From NCBI GenBank assembly GCA_905202595.1, contig CAJKSP010000006.1:1-64000 (forward strand): 64,000 nucleotides of DNA. Reading direction: 5' to 3'. Source of the stretch: an uncultured Sutterella sp. (lineage in GTDB: Bacteria; Pseudomonadota; Gammaproteobacteria; Burkholderiales; Burkholderiaceae_F). The position numbers were made by a program, and so were the translations under genes. Below, piece after piece: positions 54,471 to 63,364 of this stretch (position 1 is its first letter; every line of letters starts with the position of its first letter). The notes beneath the pieces were generated by a model that did not search any database, was not told the origin of the DNA, and saw only the letters and a list, made by a program, of their open reading frames with translations.

Positions 54471-55709
54471 ATGCTTCAGGACACTTCACAGCGGCCAGCC
54501 ACAGGCTTTCGAGCCTGGATTCCAGTCATCGGCCTGGCCTTTGCCGCCTTCGTCTTCAATACCTCCGAGTTCCTTCCGGTCGGACTGCTGCCCGACATCG
54601 CGGAAGATCTCGGCGAAACCGTTTCCTTCACCGGTCTGGTCATTACGGGCTACGCCTGGGTGGTGGCGCTGATGTCGCTGCCGCTCACGCTGGCCACCGC
54701 CCGCTTTGAGCGCAAGAAGCTTCTGCTCGTGCTCATTGCGATCTTTGCGCTCTGCCACTTCGCCGTGATTCTGGCCGACTCCTTCGGCAAGCTGCTCGCC
54801 TGCCGCATCGGCGTCGCGCTCATGCACTCCGTCTTCTGGTCGATCATGACGCCGCTGGCGGCAAGAATGGCGCCGAGAGGCAAGCGCGCGCTGGGACTTG
54901 CGGCGGTGATGGGCGGCACGATCGTCGCCACGGTTCTCGGCATGCCGATCGGCACGAAGCTCGGTCAGATCTTCGGCTGGCAGGAGGCCTTCTTCATCAT
55001 CGGCATCTTTGCCGCGATCCTCTTCGCCTTCATCTTCAAGGCGCTGCCGCTCTGCCCGTCCACGAAGGCGGGCAGCCTCAAGAGCCTGCCCGTCATTCTC
55101 AAGCGCCCGGCGCTTTGGGAGCTCTACATCATCACGGCCGTGACGATTCTCGGCCAGTTCACCTGCTACTCCTACATCACGCCGATTCTTTCGCACGTGG
55201 GCGGCATGGATGCGGGCTCGATCGTCGACATGCTCTTCGTCTTCGGCATTGCGGGCATCATCGGCACGATCATCAGCTCGCGCACGGTCGACCGGTGGCT
55301 TTCGATCTCGCTTCTCGCGCCGCTGGTTCTGATGGCGCTTTCGCTCTCGTTTGTCAATGCCGCTTCGTCGCACTTTTGGACTTTTGCGGTGCTTGCAATC
55401 GTTTGGGGCGCCGCGACGACAGCCGTGTCGATGGCCTTTCAGACCGTCGTGCTCTCAGCGGCGCCTGATGCGGCCGACATCGCGGCGTCGCTCTATTCGG
55501 GCATTTTCAACATCGGCATCGGGGGCGGCGCCTTCCTCGGCAGCCAGATTTCGAGCGCTTTCGGCTTCGCGCCCGTCGCTTATGCGGGTTCGGCGATTAT
55601 TGCCGCTTCGGCCATTTTTGTGGCTGTCGTCTTGCTGAAGACCGGGCATGCCGTGCTTGGCTGGGAGAGCCTGCCCAAAGCCAAGAGCGCCGCAACGCCA
55701 AACGACTGA
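54471..55709 (+). CDS. sotB: SotB-type MFS efflux transporter
   Basis: A 412-residue, 12-helix major facilitator. It is very like E. coli SotB (YdeA): FNTSEFLPVGLLPDIA, YAWVVALMSLPLTL, RMAPRGKRALGL and LFSGIFNIGIG-type LYSGIFNIGIGGGAFLG. SotB exports arabinose and other sugars or IPTG. The substrate here is unproven. It starts immediately after a terminator hairpin with no ribosome site, so expression may depend on read-through. Confidence 0.88.
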   Translation: MLQDTSQRPATGFRAWIPVIGLAFAAFVFNTSEFLPVGLLPDIAEDLGETVSFTGLVITGYAWVVALMSLPLTLATARFERKKLLLVLIAIFALCHFAVILADSFGKLLACRIGVALMHSVFWSIMTPLAARMAPRGKRALGLAAVMGGTIVATVLGMPIGTKLGQIFGWQEAFFIIGIFAAILFAFIFKALPLCPSTKAGSLKSLPVILKRPALWELYIITAVTILGQFTCYSYITPILSHVGGMDAGSIVDMLFVFGIAGIIGTIISSRTVDRWLSISLLAPLVLMALSLSFVNAASSHFWTFAVLAIVWGAATTAVSMAFQTVVLSAAPDAADIAASLYSGIFNIGIGGGAFLGSQISSAFGFAPVAYAGSAIIAASAIFVAVVLLKTGHAVLGWESLPKAKSAATPND

Positions 55710-55718
55710 GTTCAGGCG

Positions 55719-55754
55719 GCGCCCGCGCCGTCGCTTCGGATTTCGCGCGGGCGC
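55719..55754 (+). terminator. Hairpin after sotB
   Basis: GCGCCCGCGC/GCGCGGGCGC, 10-bp perfect stem with a 16-nt loop, 10 nt after the stop. No U-tract follows. Confidence 0.45.
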
Positions 55755-55780
55755 TCAAGACGCGGAAGATGCCGCAGTCT

Positions 55781-55836
55781 TAAAATAAATTCCTTTTTGC
55801 GGCGCGGCCGCCGCGAGCGGAAGCTTTGATCTTCCG
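55781..55836 (+). promoter_or_regulatory. Possible proS -10 and leader hairpin
   Basis: TAAAAT (55781-55786) is a fair -10 in an AT-rich patch, without a good -35. In the leader GCGGAAG-CTTTGAT-CTTCCGC forms a 7-bp hairpin (55816-55836). Confidence 0.35.
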
Positions 55837-55899
55837 CGAAAGCGGCGCTTCGCGCCTTTTACATTCAACCGGATTCATCTCAGAGGAAGCACGAACGCT

Positions 55900-57666
55900 A
55901 TGCGAGCCCGCTCCTTTTTTATTTCGACGCTGAAGGAAGCGCCGGCCGATGCCGACGTCATCAGCCAGCAGTACATGATCCGCGCCGGCATGATCAAGAA
56001 GCTCGCGGCGGGCGTCTACACCTACATGCCGATGGGCCTGCGCGTCATCCGCAAGATCGAAGACATCATCCGCGACGAAATGAACCGCGCGGGTGCGATC
56101 GAGCTGCTGATGCCGATGGTGCAGCCTGCCGAGCTTTGGCAGGAGACGGGCCGCTGGCAGAAGTACGGCCCGGAGTTGCTGCGCTTCAAGGACCGTCATG
56201 AGCGCGACTTTGTTCTCGCGCCGACGTCTGAAGAAGTCGTCACCGACATCGCCCGTCAGGAAATCAAGAGCTGGCGTCAGATGCCCGTGAACTTCTATCA
56301 CATCCAGACGAAGTTCCGCGACGAGCGCCGTCCCCGCTTCGGCGTGATGCGCGGCCGCGAGTTCACGATGAAGGACGGCTATTCCTTCGATCGCGACGAA
56401 GCCTCTGCCGGGGTCGCCTACGACAAGATGTACGACGCCTATCAGCGGATCTTCACGCGCTGCGGCCTGATGTTCCGTGCGGTTCGCGCCGACACGGGTG
56501 CGATCGGCGGCTCCCGCTCGCACGAATTCCAGGTGATCGCCAATGCGGGCGAAGACGTCATCGCCTACTGCCCGGATTCGGACTATGCGGCCAACATCGA
56601 GCTTGCGGCGGCTTCTTCAGTGCTGCCGGGCCGCGAGGCGCCCAAGGCCGAGATGAAGAAGATGGCGACGCCGGGCCGCGAAAAGTGCGAGCTCGTCGCC
56701 GACTATCTGGGCATTCCGCTGCTGTCCTGCATCAAGAGCGTCGTGCTTGCCGCCGACCGCACGAACGAGAAGGGCGAGCCGCTGCCCGCGAAGATCGTCC
56801 TCGTGCTCCTGCGCGCCGACCATGAGCTCAACGAAGTCAAGGCCGGCCGCATTCCGGAGCTTAAGGACGGCTTCCGCTTTGCAACGGACGAAGAAATTCT
56901 GCATGCCTTCGGCTCCAAGCCCGGCTACCTCGGGCCGGTCGGCCTCTCCGACGACGTGGCGGTTTATGCCGACCTGACAGCTGCCGACATGTCCGACTTC
57001 TGCTGCGGCGCCAACGAAGAGGGCTTCCATTTGACGGGCGTGAACTTCGGCCGCGATCTGCCCGAACCGGTGAAGATGGATCTGCGCAATGTCGTGGAAG
57101 GCGACCGTTCGCCGGACGGCAAGGGCGTGCTCAAGCTGCAGCGCGGCATTGAAGTCGGCCACGTCTTCTTCCTCGGCACGCGCTACTCCGAGCCGATGAA
57201 GGCCGTGTTCCTTGATGAGAACGGCCAGCCGAAGCCGTTCCAGATGGGCTGCTACGGCATCGGCGTCACCCGCGTTGCGGGCGCTGCGATCGAGCAGTGC
57301 CACGATGACAAGGGCATCATTTGGCCCGAAGCCATTGCGCCTTTTGAAGCCGTGATCTGCCCGATGGGCTACAAGAAGAGCGAAGCGGTGCGCGAAGCGG
57401 CCGACAAGCTCTACGCCGAGCTGCAGGCGGCGGGCGTCGACGTCATTCTCGACGACCGCGACATGCGCCCGGGCGTGATGTTCGCCGAGTGGGAGCTGAT
57501 CGGCGTGCCGCACCGCATCGTGGTGGGCGACCGCGGCCTCAAGACGGGCGAGCTCGAATACGTCAGCCGCCGCAGCCTTGACGAGAAGGTGATGGTGCCT
57601 GTGGCTGAAGCGGCCGCTTTCGTGAAGTCGAAGATCGACGAAGCGAAGGCGCACGGCGCGCACTAA
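55900..57666 (+). CDS. proS: Prolyl-tRNA synthetase (bacterial type with editing domain)
   Basis: A 588-residue class II synthetase. Motif 2 region FRDERRPRFGVMRGREFTMKD, the editing INS domain (about 220-400) and the C-terminal anticodon-binding domain with a final DERD-like ILDDRDMRPGVMF are all present. It is the long prokaryote-type enzyme. AGAGGAAG precedes the ATG by about 10 nt. Confidence 0.97.
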   Translation: MRARSFFISTLKEAPADADVISQQYMIRAGMIKKLAAGVYTYMPMGLRVIRKIEDIIRDEMNRAGAIELLMPMVQPAELWQETGRWQKYGPELLRFKDRHERDFVLAPTSEEVVTDIARQEIKSWRQMPVNFYHIQTKFRDERRPRFGVMRGREFTMKDGYSFDRDEASAGVAYDKMYDAYQRIFTRCGLMFRAVRADTGAIGGSRSHEFQVIANAGEDVIAYCPDSDYAANIELAAASSVLPGREAPKAEMKKMATPGREKCELVADYLGIPLLSCIKSVVLAADRTNEKGEPLPAKIVLVLLRADHELNEVKAGRIPELKDGFRFATDEEILHAFGSKPGYLGPVGLSDDVAVYADLTAADMSDFCCGANEEGFHLTGVNFGRDLPEPVKMDLRNVVEGDRSPDGKGVLKLQRGIEVGHVFFLGTRYSEPMKAVFLDENGQPKPFQMGCYGIGVTRVAGAAIEQCHDDKGIIWPEAIAPFEAVICPMGYKKSEAVREAADKLYAELQAAGVDVILDDRDMRPGVMFAEWELIGVPHRIVVGDRGLKTGELEYVSRRSLDEKVMVPVAEAAAFVKSKIDEAKAHGAH

Positions 57667-57688
57667 GCCAGCGCTGTCACGCCGTCCG

Positions 57689-57734
57689 AGCGCCGCGCGC
57701 TTCTTCCTGGAGGAAAGCGTGCGGCGCTTTTTTT
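57689..57734 (+). terminator. Terminator of proS
   Basis: AGCGCCGCGCGCTT/AAGCGTGCGGCGCT, 14 bp with one G-U, followed by TTTTTTT. Confidence 0.85.
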
Positions 57735-57757
57735 CTGTCGGCGCCGTCCGTAAAAAG

Positions 57758-57792
57758 AAAGGCCTGAAGCGCTTTCAGCGCTTCAGGCCTTT
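57758..57792 (-). terminator. Terminator of tolA
   Basis: AAAGGCCTGAAGCGC/GCGCTTCAGGCCTTT, perfect 15 bp with a 5-nt loop; on the minus strand TCTTTTTA follows. Confidence 0.85.
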
Positions 57793-57813
57793 GAGCAGAG
57801 TATCCCGCAGCGG

Positions 57814-59268
57814 CTAGTTGCCGTCGACGGGGTCGAAGGAGAGTTCAAGCTCCCGAGGCGGCTGGCGGTCGCGCGGCGCAGGCGGGAACGGATTGCAGAG
57901 GCGGATGGCGCGCTCGACGGCAAGGTCGTAGGCCGGCAGCCCCGACTTCTTCACCTGTATCGGATCGCCCACCCGCTCGCCCGTCGGCAGCAGCTGCACG
58001 CGGTAGACGGCTTGGTACTGGCCGCGCTTGATAGTTGCAGGCACGTCGAAGACGATCTTCGGCCGCACGCAGGCGATGACCTGCGAGGTATAGCGGGCGA
58101 GCGCCGTGCCCGAAAGGATGCGGCGGTAGTTCCTTGGATCGCCCTTCGTTGTGCCGGATCGGGTGGCGTTGGGATCGACGCTTGCGGCAATGCGGGCGAG
58201 CTCTTCCTGACGCATCGCCTGCGCGATGCGCTGGCGGCGCTCTGCTTCCGCCTTGCGGGCGGCTGCGGCCTTCTTTTCCTGTTCGATGCGTTCGGCTTCC
58301 TGACGCTTAAGCTCTTCGGCGACGCGCTGGGCTTCGGCCTGCGCTTCGGCGCGAGCCTTGGCTTCTGCTGCTTCAGCGGCCTGGCGTGCGCGCTCCGCCT
58401 CTTCGGCCTGACGCTTTTCTTCAGCGAGGCGCGCTTCTTCTGCCTTCTGCGCCTCCTCGGCTCGGCGGGCTTCCTCTTCAGCGCGGGCGGCTTCCTCAGC
58501 TTGACGCTTTTCTTCCGCTAGGCGCTCCGCCTCCTGACGCGCTTCTTCTGCGCGGCGGGCCTCTTCAGCCTTGCGCGCCTCTTCGGCCTTGCGGGCTTCT
58601 TCAGCAAGACGCTCCTGGGCGAGGCGCTCCTCTTCAAGGCGGCGCTCTTCTTCGAGCTGGCGCTGACGTTCAGCTTCAATGGCTTCCTCGCGGGCGCGCT
58701 GAATCTCTTCGGCGCGGGCGCGTTCCTGCGCGAGGCGTTCGCTTTCGGCGCGTCTCGCTTCTTCTTCCTCCTGCACCTGGCGGGCGACCTTTTCCGCCTC
58801 GATGCGGCGGGCTTCGGCTTCTTCTGCAGCTCGGCGGGCCTCTTCAGCCTTGGCGGCCTCTTCGGCCTGACGCTGCGCTTCGGCGCGCGCGGCGGCTTCT
58901 GCCTCAGCCTTGGCCTGAAGCTCTTCAGGCGTCGGGCCCGGCGGGGGCGGCGGCGGTTCAGGCGCCGACTCCTCAGGCTGAGGCTCCGGCTCCTGAGGCT
59001 CGGGTGCGGCTTCAGGCGTCTTTTCGGGCGGCGTCTCCGGCTGCTTTTCTGCAACGCCCTCTGGATTCATGCCGCCCGAAATGTCTTCAGGCGCCCAGAG
59101 CTCGGCGTAGACAGGCTGCTCGCTCGTGTTCCACTGCATCGCCGAGAAGAGTCCGACGACGAGGAGTGCGTGGACAGCCGCAGAAAGCGCTGCCGCGGGA
59201 ACGGTGTCGCGGCGGTCTTCCCGCTCGTAGATCTGTTCAATGCCTTGATCGGCGTTTTTCTGCTTCAT
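57814..59268 (-). CDS. tolA: TolA, envelope-spanning Tol-Pal protein
   Basis: A 484-residue protein anchored in the inner membrane (helix about 24-46). A Pro/Glu-rich stretch (about 75-113) with seven consecutive prolines comes next, then a very long charged alpha-helix (about 114-385, repeated AEEARR/AEEKRQ units). The C-terminal TonB/TolA-like domain (about 395-484; TALARYTSQVIACVRPKIVF, VERAIRLCNPFPP) contacts TolB/Pal. Last gene of ybgC-tolQ-tolR-tolA here; a terminator follows and tolB and pal are absent. Confidence 0.93.
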   Translation of the reverse strand: MKQKNADQGIEQIYEREDRRDTVPAAALSAAVHALLVVGLFSAMQWNTSEQPVYAELWAPEDISGGMNPEGVAEKQPETPPEKTPEAAPEPQEPEPQPEESAPEPPPPPPGPTPEELQAKAEAEAAARAEAQRQAEEAAKAEEARRAAEEAEARRIEAEKVARQVQEEEEARRAESERLAQERARAEEIQRAREEAIEAERQRQLEEERRLEEERLAQERLAEEARKAEEARKAEEARRAEEARQEAERLAEEKRQAEEAARAEEEARRAEEAQKAEEARLAEEKRQAEEAERARQAAEAAEAKARAEAQAEAQRVAEELKRQEAERIEQEKKAAAARKAEAERRQRIAQAMRQEELARIAASVDPNATRSGTTKGDPRNYRRILSGTALARYTSQVIACVRPKIVFDVPATIKRGQYQAVYRVQLLPTGERVGDPIQVKKSGLPAYDLAVERAIRLCNPFPPAPRDRQPPRELELSFDPVDGN

Positions 59269-59290
59269 GACGAGGACTCGGCAGACGGAA

Positions 59291-59722
59291 TCACTTGGCG
59301 GCGGCCGAGCGCTCGATGCGCAGCGACAGCCCCACGCGCTTCACATCTGCGCTTTGCAGCTGCTTCATGACGTTCACCACATCTTCGTAGCGCACGTCCT
59401 TGTCGGCGGCGATGACGACCGGCAGATCGGGATTGCCCGCCTGCGCCGTGCGCACGGCGCCCACAAGGCTCGGCATGTCGACTGCCTGCATGTCGCGGCC
59501 GTTGCGCATCGACATGCGGCCGTCCGGGTAGACGATCACTTCGATCAGCTGTTCGGGCGCTTTCGACGCCTTGTTGACCGAGGGCAGATTCACAACGCTC
59601 GGATTCACGAAAGGCGCCGCCACCATCAGAATCACGACGAGCACGAGCATCACGTCGATGTAGGGCACGACGTTGATTTCTGCCATGAGGCCGCGGCGCT
59701 GGACATTCTTTCTAAGAGCCAT
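59291..59722 (-). CDS. tolR: TolR, proton-channel subunit of Tol-Pal
   Basis: A 143-residue ExbD/TolR protein. A single membrane helix (about 20-40) carries the essential Asp in INVVPYIDVMLVLVVI; the periplasmic domain follows (PVVIAADKDVRYEDVVNVM). GGAG lies 7 nt before the ATG. Three nt separate it from tolQ. Confidence 0.96.
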   Translation of the reverse strand: MALRKNVQRRGLMAEINVVPYIDVMLVLVVILMVAAPFVNPSVVNLPSVNKASKAPEQLIEVIVYPDGRMSMRNGRDMQAVDMPSLVGAVRTAQAGNPDLPVVIAADKDVRYEDVVNVMKQLQSADVKRVGLSLRIERSAAAK

Positions 59723-59725
59723 GAG

Positions 59726-60394
59726 CTAGCTCCTCGACTGACGCTCAAGGATGTTGAGGAATTCTTCGCTGAAGCCGTCCACGCGGCTCGAAATGCGGCC
59801 GACGCGGTTGTTGAAGTAGTTGTATGCGGCGACAGCCGGAATGGCGGCGAAGAGGCCGATGGCCGTGGCGATGAGCGCTTCGGCAATGCCCGGCGCTACG
59901 ACGGCGAGGCTTGCGTTCTCGAGGTTGGCGAGGCCGGTGAAGGCGTTCATGATGCCCCAGACCGTGCCGAAGAGGCCGATGTAGGGCGACGTGGAGCCGA
60001 TCGAGGCCAGCAGCGGCAGGCCGCTTTCAAGGTGATCCATTTCGCGGGAGAAGACGGCGCGCATCGCGCGCGAGACGCCGTTGATGGTGTCGCCGGAGCT
60101 CTTCTGCTGCTTGATGAACTCGTTCATGCCGGCGGCGAAAATGCGCTCTGCCATGCCCGACGACTCGCGGCCGCGGTTGGCGCTTTCAAGAAGCTTCGTG
60201 AGCTCCGTGCCGCTCCAGAAGCGGCTCTCGAAGTCGAGCGTCTGGCGCTGCGCGCGGGAGACGGCGAAGAACTTGCGGAAGATGACGGTCCAGCTGAGGA
60301 GCGAAAGGAAGATGAGGATCGAGAGAACGATCTTCACCACGATGCTGGCGTTGGCGATGAGCGTCAGCAGAGAGAGGTCGGCGGCGGTATTCAT
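59726..60394 (-). CDS. tolQ: TolQ, proton-channel subunit of Tol-Pal
   Basis: A 222-residue MotA/TolQ/ExbB protein with three membrane helices: N-terminal (about 12-36), and two late ones around IGLFGTVWGIMNAF and ATAIGLFAAIPAVAAYNYF. It powers TolA with the proton motive force during constriction. Operon with tolR and tolA. Confidence 0.96.
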   Translation of the reverse strand: MNTAADLSLLTLIANASIVVKIVLSILIFLSLLSWTVIFRKFFAVSRAQRQTLDFESRFWSGTELTKLLESANRGRESSGMAERIFAAGMNEFIKQQKSSGDTINGVSRAMRAVFSREMDHLESGLPLLASIGSTSPYIGLFGTVWGIMNAFTGLANLENASLAVVAPGIAEALIATAIGLFAAIPAVAAYNYFNNRVGRISSRVDGFSEEFLNILERQSRS

Positions 60395-60538
60395 AGCGTT
60401 GCCTGTTGCGGTGCTTGAAATGGTGGCGTTCGAGAGATGGATGCTTGGCCGCTGGGCGGCGGCTGGTCTCGGATGAGTTTTTTGGGGGGGCTGCGGCGCA
60501 CTGTCTGAGCGGGAGGCGTCATCAGGCGTCCAATCGCG

Positions 60539-60976
60539 TCAGCCTTCGTCGGCGCGGCCCGCCTGCTCGAAGGCTTTGACGGCCTCGTAGAGGTCGGGAG
60601 GCATCGGCGCCGGAGCCATGGTGCGCCGGCTCACAGCGCCCACGCGCACCTCGCCTTCGGTGAGAAGCTCGCCGCCGCGCCAGACGTTCTGCTCGAAGAC
60701 GATCGAAGCGCGGCCGACGTGCGTTGCACGGGTGCGCACCTCGAGATCGTCGTCAAGCTGCGCGCCCTTGCGGTAGCGGATGGAGACGGAGGCGGCGACG
60801 AAGATGAGGCCGTCAGGGTCGCTCAGCGCCGCCTGCTGCGAGACGCCGAGCCTGCGCAGCAGATCGGAGCGTGCGCGCTCCATGTACTTCAGATAGTTGC
60901 TGTGATAGACGATTCCGCCCGCATCGGTGTCTTCCCAATAGACGCGGACCGGAAACCTGGCCGGTGATTCAATCAT
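60539..60976 (-). CDS. ybgC: YbgC-type acyl-CoA thioesterase
   Basis: A 145-residue hot-dog-fold enzyme. RVYWEDTDAGGIVYHSNYLKYMERARSDLL contains the catalytic Asp of the 4-hydroxybenzoyl-CoA thioesterase type. An upstream ATG (61024) would add 16 atypical residues; I use 60976. The gene sits first in the Tol-Pal cluster, as in other proteobacteria, 144 nt before tolQ. Confidence 0.92.
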   Translation of the reverse strand: MIESPARFPVRVYWEDTDAGGIVYHSNYLKYMERARSDLLRRLGVSQQAALSDPDGLIFVAASVSIRYRKGAQLDDDLEVRTRATHVGRASIVFEQNVWRGGELLTEGEVRVGAVSRRTMAPAPMPPDLYEAVKAFEQAGRADEG

Positions 60977-61077
60977 GAGCTGATACGAAAGTGATGGCGC
61001 GCCGAACGGGCGCCTGGCGCGCATTCCCGTAGTATAGGTGGAACGGGCGAACGCCCCTTTGGCAAGGTGGAACGAAG

Positions 61078-63351
61078 GTGGATTCTAGGCGGTTTCGAAA
61101 TGTTTCTGAGAAGCAGGCAGGCGGGCGGCCGCTGCGCCTGCTTCTGGCGCTCTCTGGCGGCGCGCTTCTGCTCTGCGGCGCGCTCGGGCTGGCGCTGCCG
61201 CCGGTCACCAACAGTCCTCGTCCGCTCGCCGAGTACGGCGAGCGCACGCTCTTTTCCGCCTTCAGCGGCACGAGTCCCAAAACGCTCGATCCGCAGCGAT
61301 CCTATTCGACGGATGAGGCAGTCTTCGTCGCTTCGATCTGCGAGCCGCCTTATCAGTACGCCTATCTCGAGCGCCCCTATCGGCTGGAGCCCCGCGCAGC
61401 CGAGGCGGTGTCGCCGCCGGCGTATTTCGACCGCAGCGGACGCGAGCTGCCGTCCGATGCCGATCCGGCCGACATCGCCGAATCCCGCTACACGATCCGC
61501 CTCAAGGCCGATCTGCGCTATGCGCCGCATCCGGCCTTTGCCAAGGATGCAGAAGGCAAGCCGCTCTATTTCCATTTGGATGAAAAGACGGCCCAGCAGG
61601 TGCACAGTCCGCTCGACCTTCCTGAGCGAGCGAGCCGCGCCGCGACGGCGGCGGACTTTGCCAACGGCATCCGCCGCATCGCGAGCCCTCAGGTTGTCAG
61701 CCCCATCTTCGGGACGATGTCGCACTGGATCATCGGACTAGACGAGTACGGGCGCAGGATGGCCGAGCGCTGGCGCGAGAGGACCGCGGCGGGCACGCCG
61801 CCCGACGCCTATCTCGACCTCTGGGCGGAGCCGCTTCCGGGCGTCGTCGTGAAGGACGAGCGCACGCTCGTCATCCGCATCAAAGGCAAGTATCCGCAGT
61901 TCGCCTACTGGCTTGCGACGAGCTTCTTCTCGCCGGTGCCGGTGGAAGCGGAGAAGTTCTATGCGCAGCCTGCGCTGCGGGCGAACAACGTGTCGCTCGA
62001 CACCTGGCCTGTCGGCACGGGCGCCTTTCAGATGTCGGTCTTTGAAGAGAACCGCCGTCATGAGATGACGAGGAATCCGCTCTTCCGCGAGGCCCGCTAT
62101 CCCTGCCGCGGGGAGCCGGGCGATGCGCAGAAGGGGCTGCTCGCCGACTGCGGCAAGCCGCTTCCCTTCGTCGACCGCGTCGTCTTCGATGCCGAGAAGG
62201 AGTCGGTGCCGCTGCAGACGAAGTTCCTGCAGGGCTATTACGACAGCCCCTACATTTCGAGCGTCGACACCGGACTCGGCTATCTGGTCGCCATGGAGGA
62301 CGATCCGGAAAAGGCAGCGCTTTACAAGGAAAAGGCGCTGCAGTTCCCGCGCACGCTGCAGGCCGGGCTCTGGTATTTGGGCTTCAACTGGCTCGATCCC
62401 GTGATCGGCGGCGGCCGGACGCCGGAGGAGGCGCGCCGCGCGCGGCTGCTCCGGCAGGCGATTTCCATTGCGCTCGACTGGGAGGAAAGCATCGCCATCT
62501 TCCAGAAGAACCAGGGCATGCCGGCGCAGGGACCGATTCCGCCGGGGCTTTTCGGCTGGCGGGACGACGGCCCGACGGGCTTCAATCCCGTCGTCTATGA
62601 CCGCGCGCCCGATGGACGGCGCGTGCGCAAGTCTCTCGACGAGGCGAAGCGCCTCATGGCCGAAGCGGGCTACCCGGGCGGACGCGACGCAAAGACCGGC
62701 AAGCCCCTCATTCTCAATTTCGACTATCAGAATGCCGCTCAGGGCAGCAAGGCTTATCTCGAGTGGTATCAGCGCCAGTTCGCCAAGCTCGGCATTCAGC
62801 TCGAAATTCGCGCGACGGACTACAACCGTTTTCAGGAAAAGATGGCCAAGGGCGCCGAGCAGATCTTCTTCTGGGGGTGGAGCGCCGACTATCCCGACGC
62901 TGAGAACTTCCTCTTCCTGTACTACGGACCGAACGGCAAAGTGAAGCATGGAGGAGAAAACGCCGGCAACTACGAGAGCGCCGCCTACGATCGCGCCTTT
63001 GCCGCCATGCGCTACCTCGACGACGGCCCGCAAAAGCAGAAGCTCGTTGACGAAATGGTTTCGATTCTGCAGCAGGACGCGCCTGCAGCCTTCGGCTACT
63101 ACCCGCCCGGCGCAGCGGCCTTTCAGTCCTGGGTCGGCAATGCCAAGCCCTCGGCCATGGTGAGAAACACGCTTGAATACATCAAGGTCGATCCGCAGAA
63201 GCGCCTGGCGCTCATTCAGGAATGGAACCGCCCGGTGCTCTGGCCGCTCGCGCTGATGGCTCTAGGCGCGGCGGCGCTTCTCTGGGGCGCCGTCGAGCTG
63301 CGGCGCGCCCGGCTTTCCTTGAGGCTGCGTCCGCGGCCCAAGGCCGACTGA
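61078..63351 (+). CDS. ABC transporter substrate-binding protein (family 5), membrane-anchored
   Basis: A 757-residue peptide/nickel-type binding protein (SBP_bac_5). GTG start with AAGGTGG upstream. N-terminal signal-anchor (about 20-42), then the family 5 core: FSGTSPKTLDPQRSYSTDEA, WPVGTGAFQM, a long second lobe with QAISIALDWEE and a late KLVDEMVSILQQDAPA. The protein is larger than usual (500-600), and residues about 723-742 form a second hydrophobic helix followed by an Arg/Lys-rich end. The binding protein is thus probably held in the inner membrane by its C-terminus. The permease gene begins 13 nt downstream; the ligand is unknown. Confidence 0.88.
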   Translation: MDSRRFRNVSEKQAGGRPLRLLLALSGGALLLCGALGLALPPVTNSPRPLAEYGERTLFSAFSGTSPKTLDPQRSYSTDEAVFVASICEPPYQYAYLERPYRLEPRAAEAVSPPAYFDRSGRELPSDADPADIAESRYTIRLKADLRYAPHPAFAKDAEGKPLYFHLDEKTAQQVHSPLDLPERASRAATAADFANGIRRIASPQVVSPIFGTMSHWIIGLDEYGRRMAERWRERTAAGTPPDAYLDLWAEPLPGVVVKDERTLVIRIKGKYPQFAYWLATSFFSPVPVEAEKFYAQPALRANNVSLDTWPVGTGAFQMSVFEENRRHEMTRNPLFREARYPCRGEPGDAQKGLLADCGKPLPFVDRVVFDAEKESVPLQTKFLQGYYDSPYISSVDTGLGYLVAMEDDPEKAALYKEKALQFPRTLQAGLWYLGFNWLDPVIGGGRTPEEARRARLLRQAISIALDWEESIAIFQKNQGMPAQGPIPPGLFGWRDDGPTGFNPVVYDRAPDGRRVRKSLDEAKRLMAEAGYPGGRDAKTGKPLILNFDYQNAAQGSKAYLEWYQRQFAKLGIQLEIRATDYNRFQEKMAKGAEQIFFWGWSADYPDAENFLFLYYGPNGKVKHGGENAGNYESAAYDRAFAAMRYLDDGPQKQKLVDEMVSILQQDAPAAFGYYPPGAAAFQSWVGNAKPSAMVRNTLEYIKVDPQKRLALIQEWNRPVLWPLALMALGAAALLWGAVELRRARLSLRLRPRPKAD

Positions 63352-63364
63352 GGAGAAGGACGGA

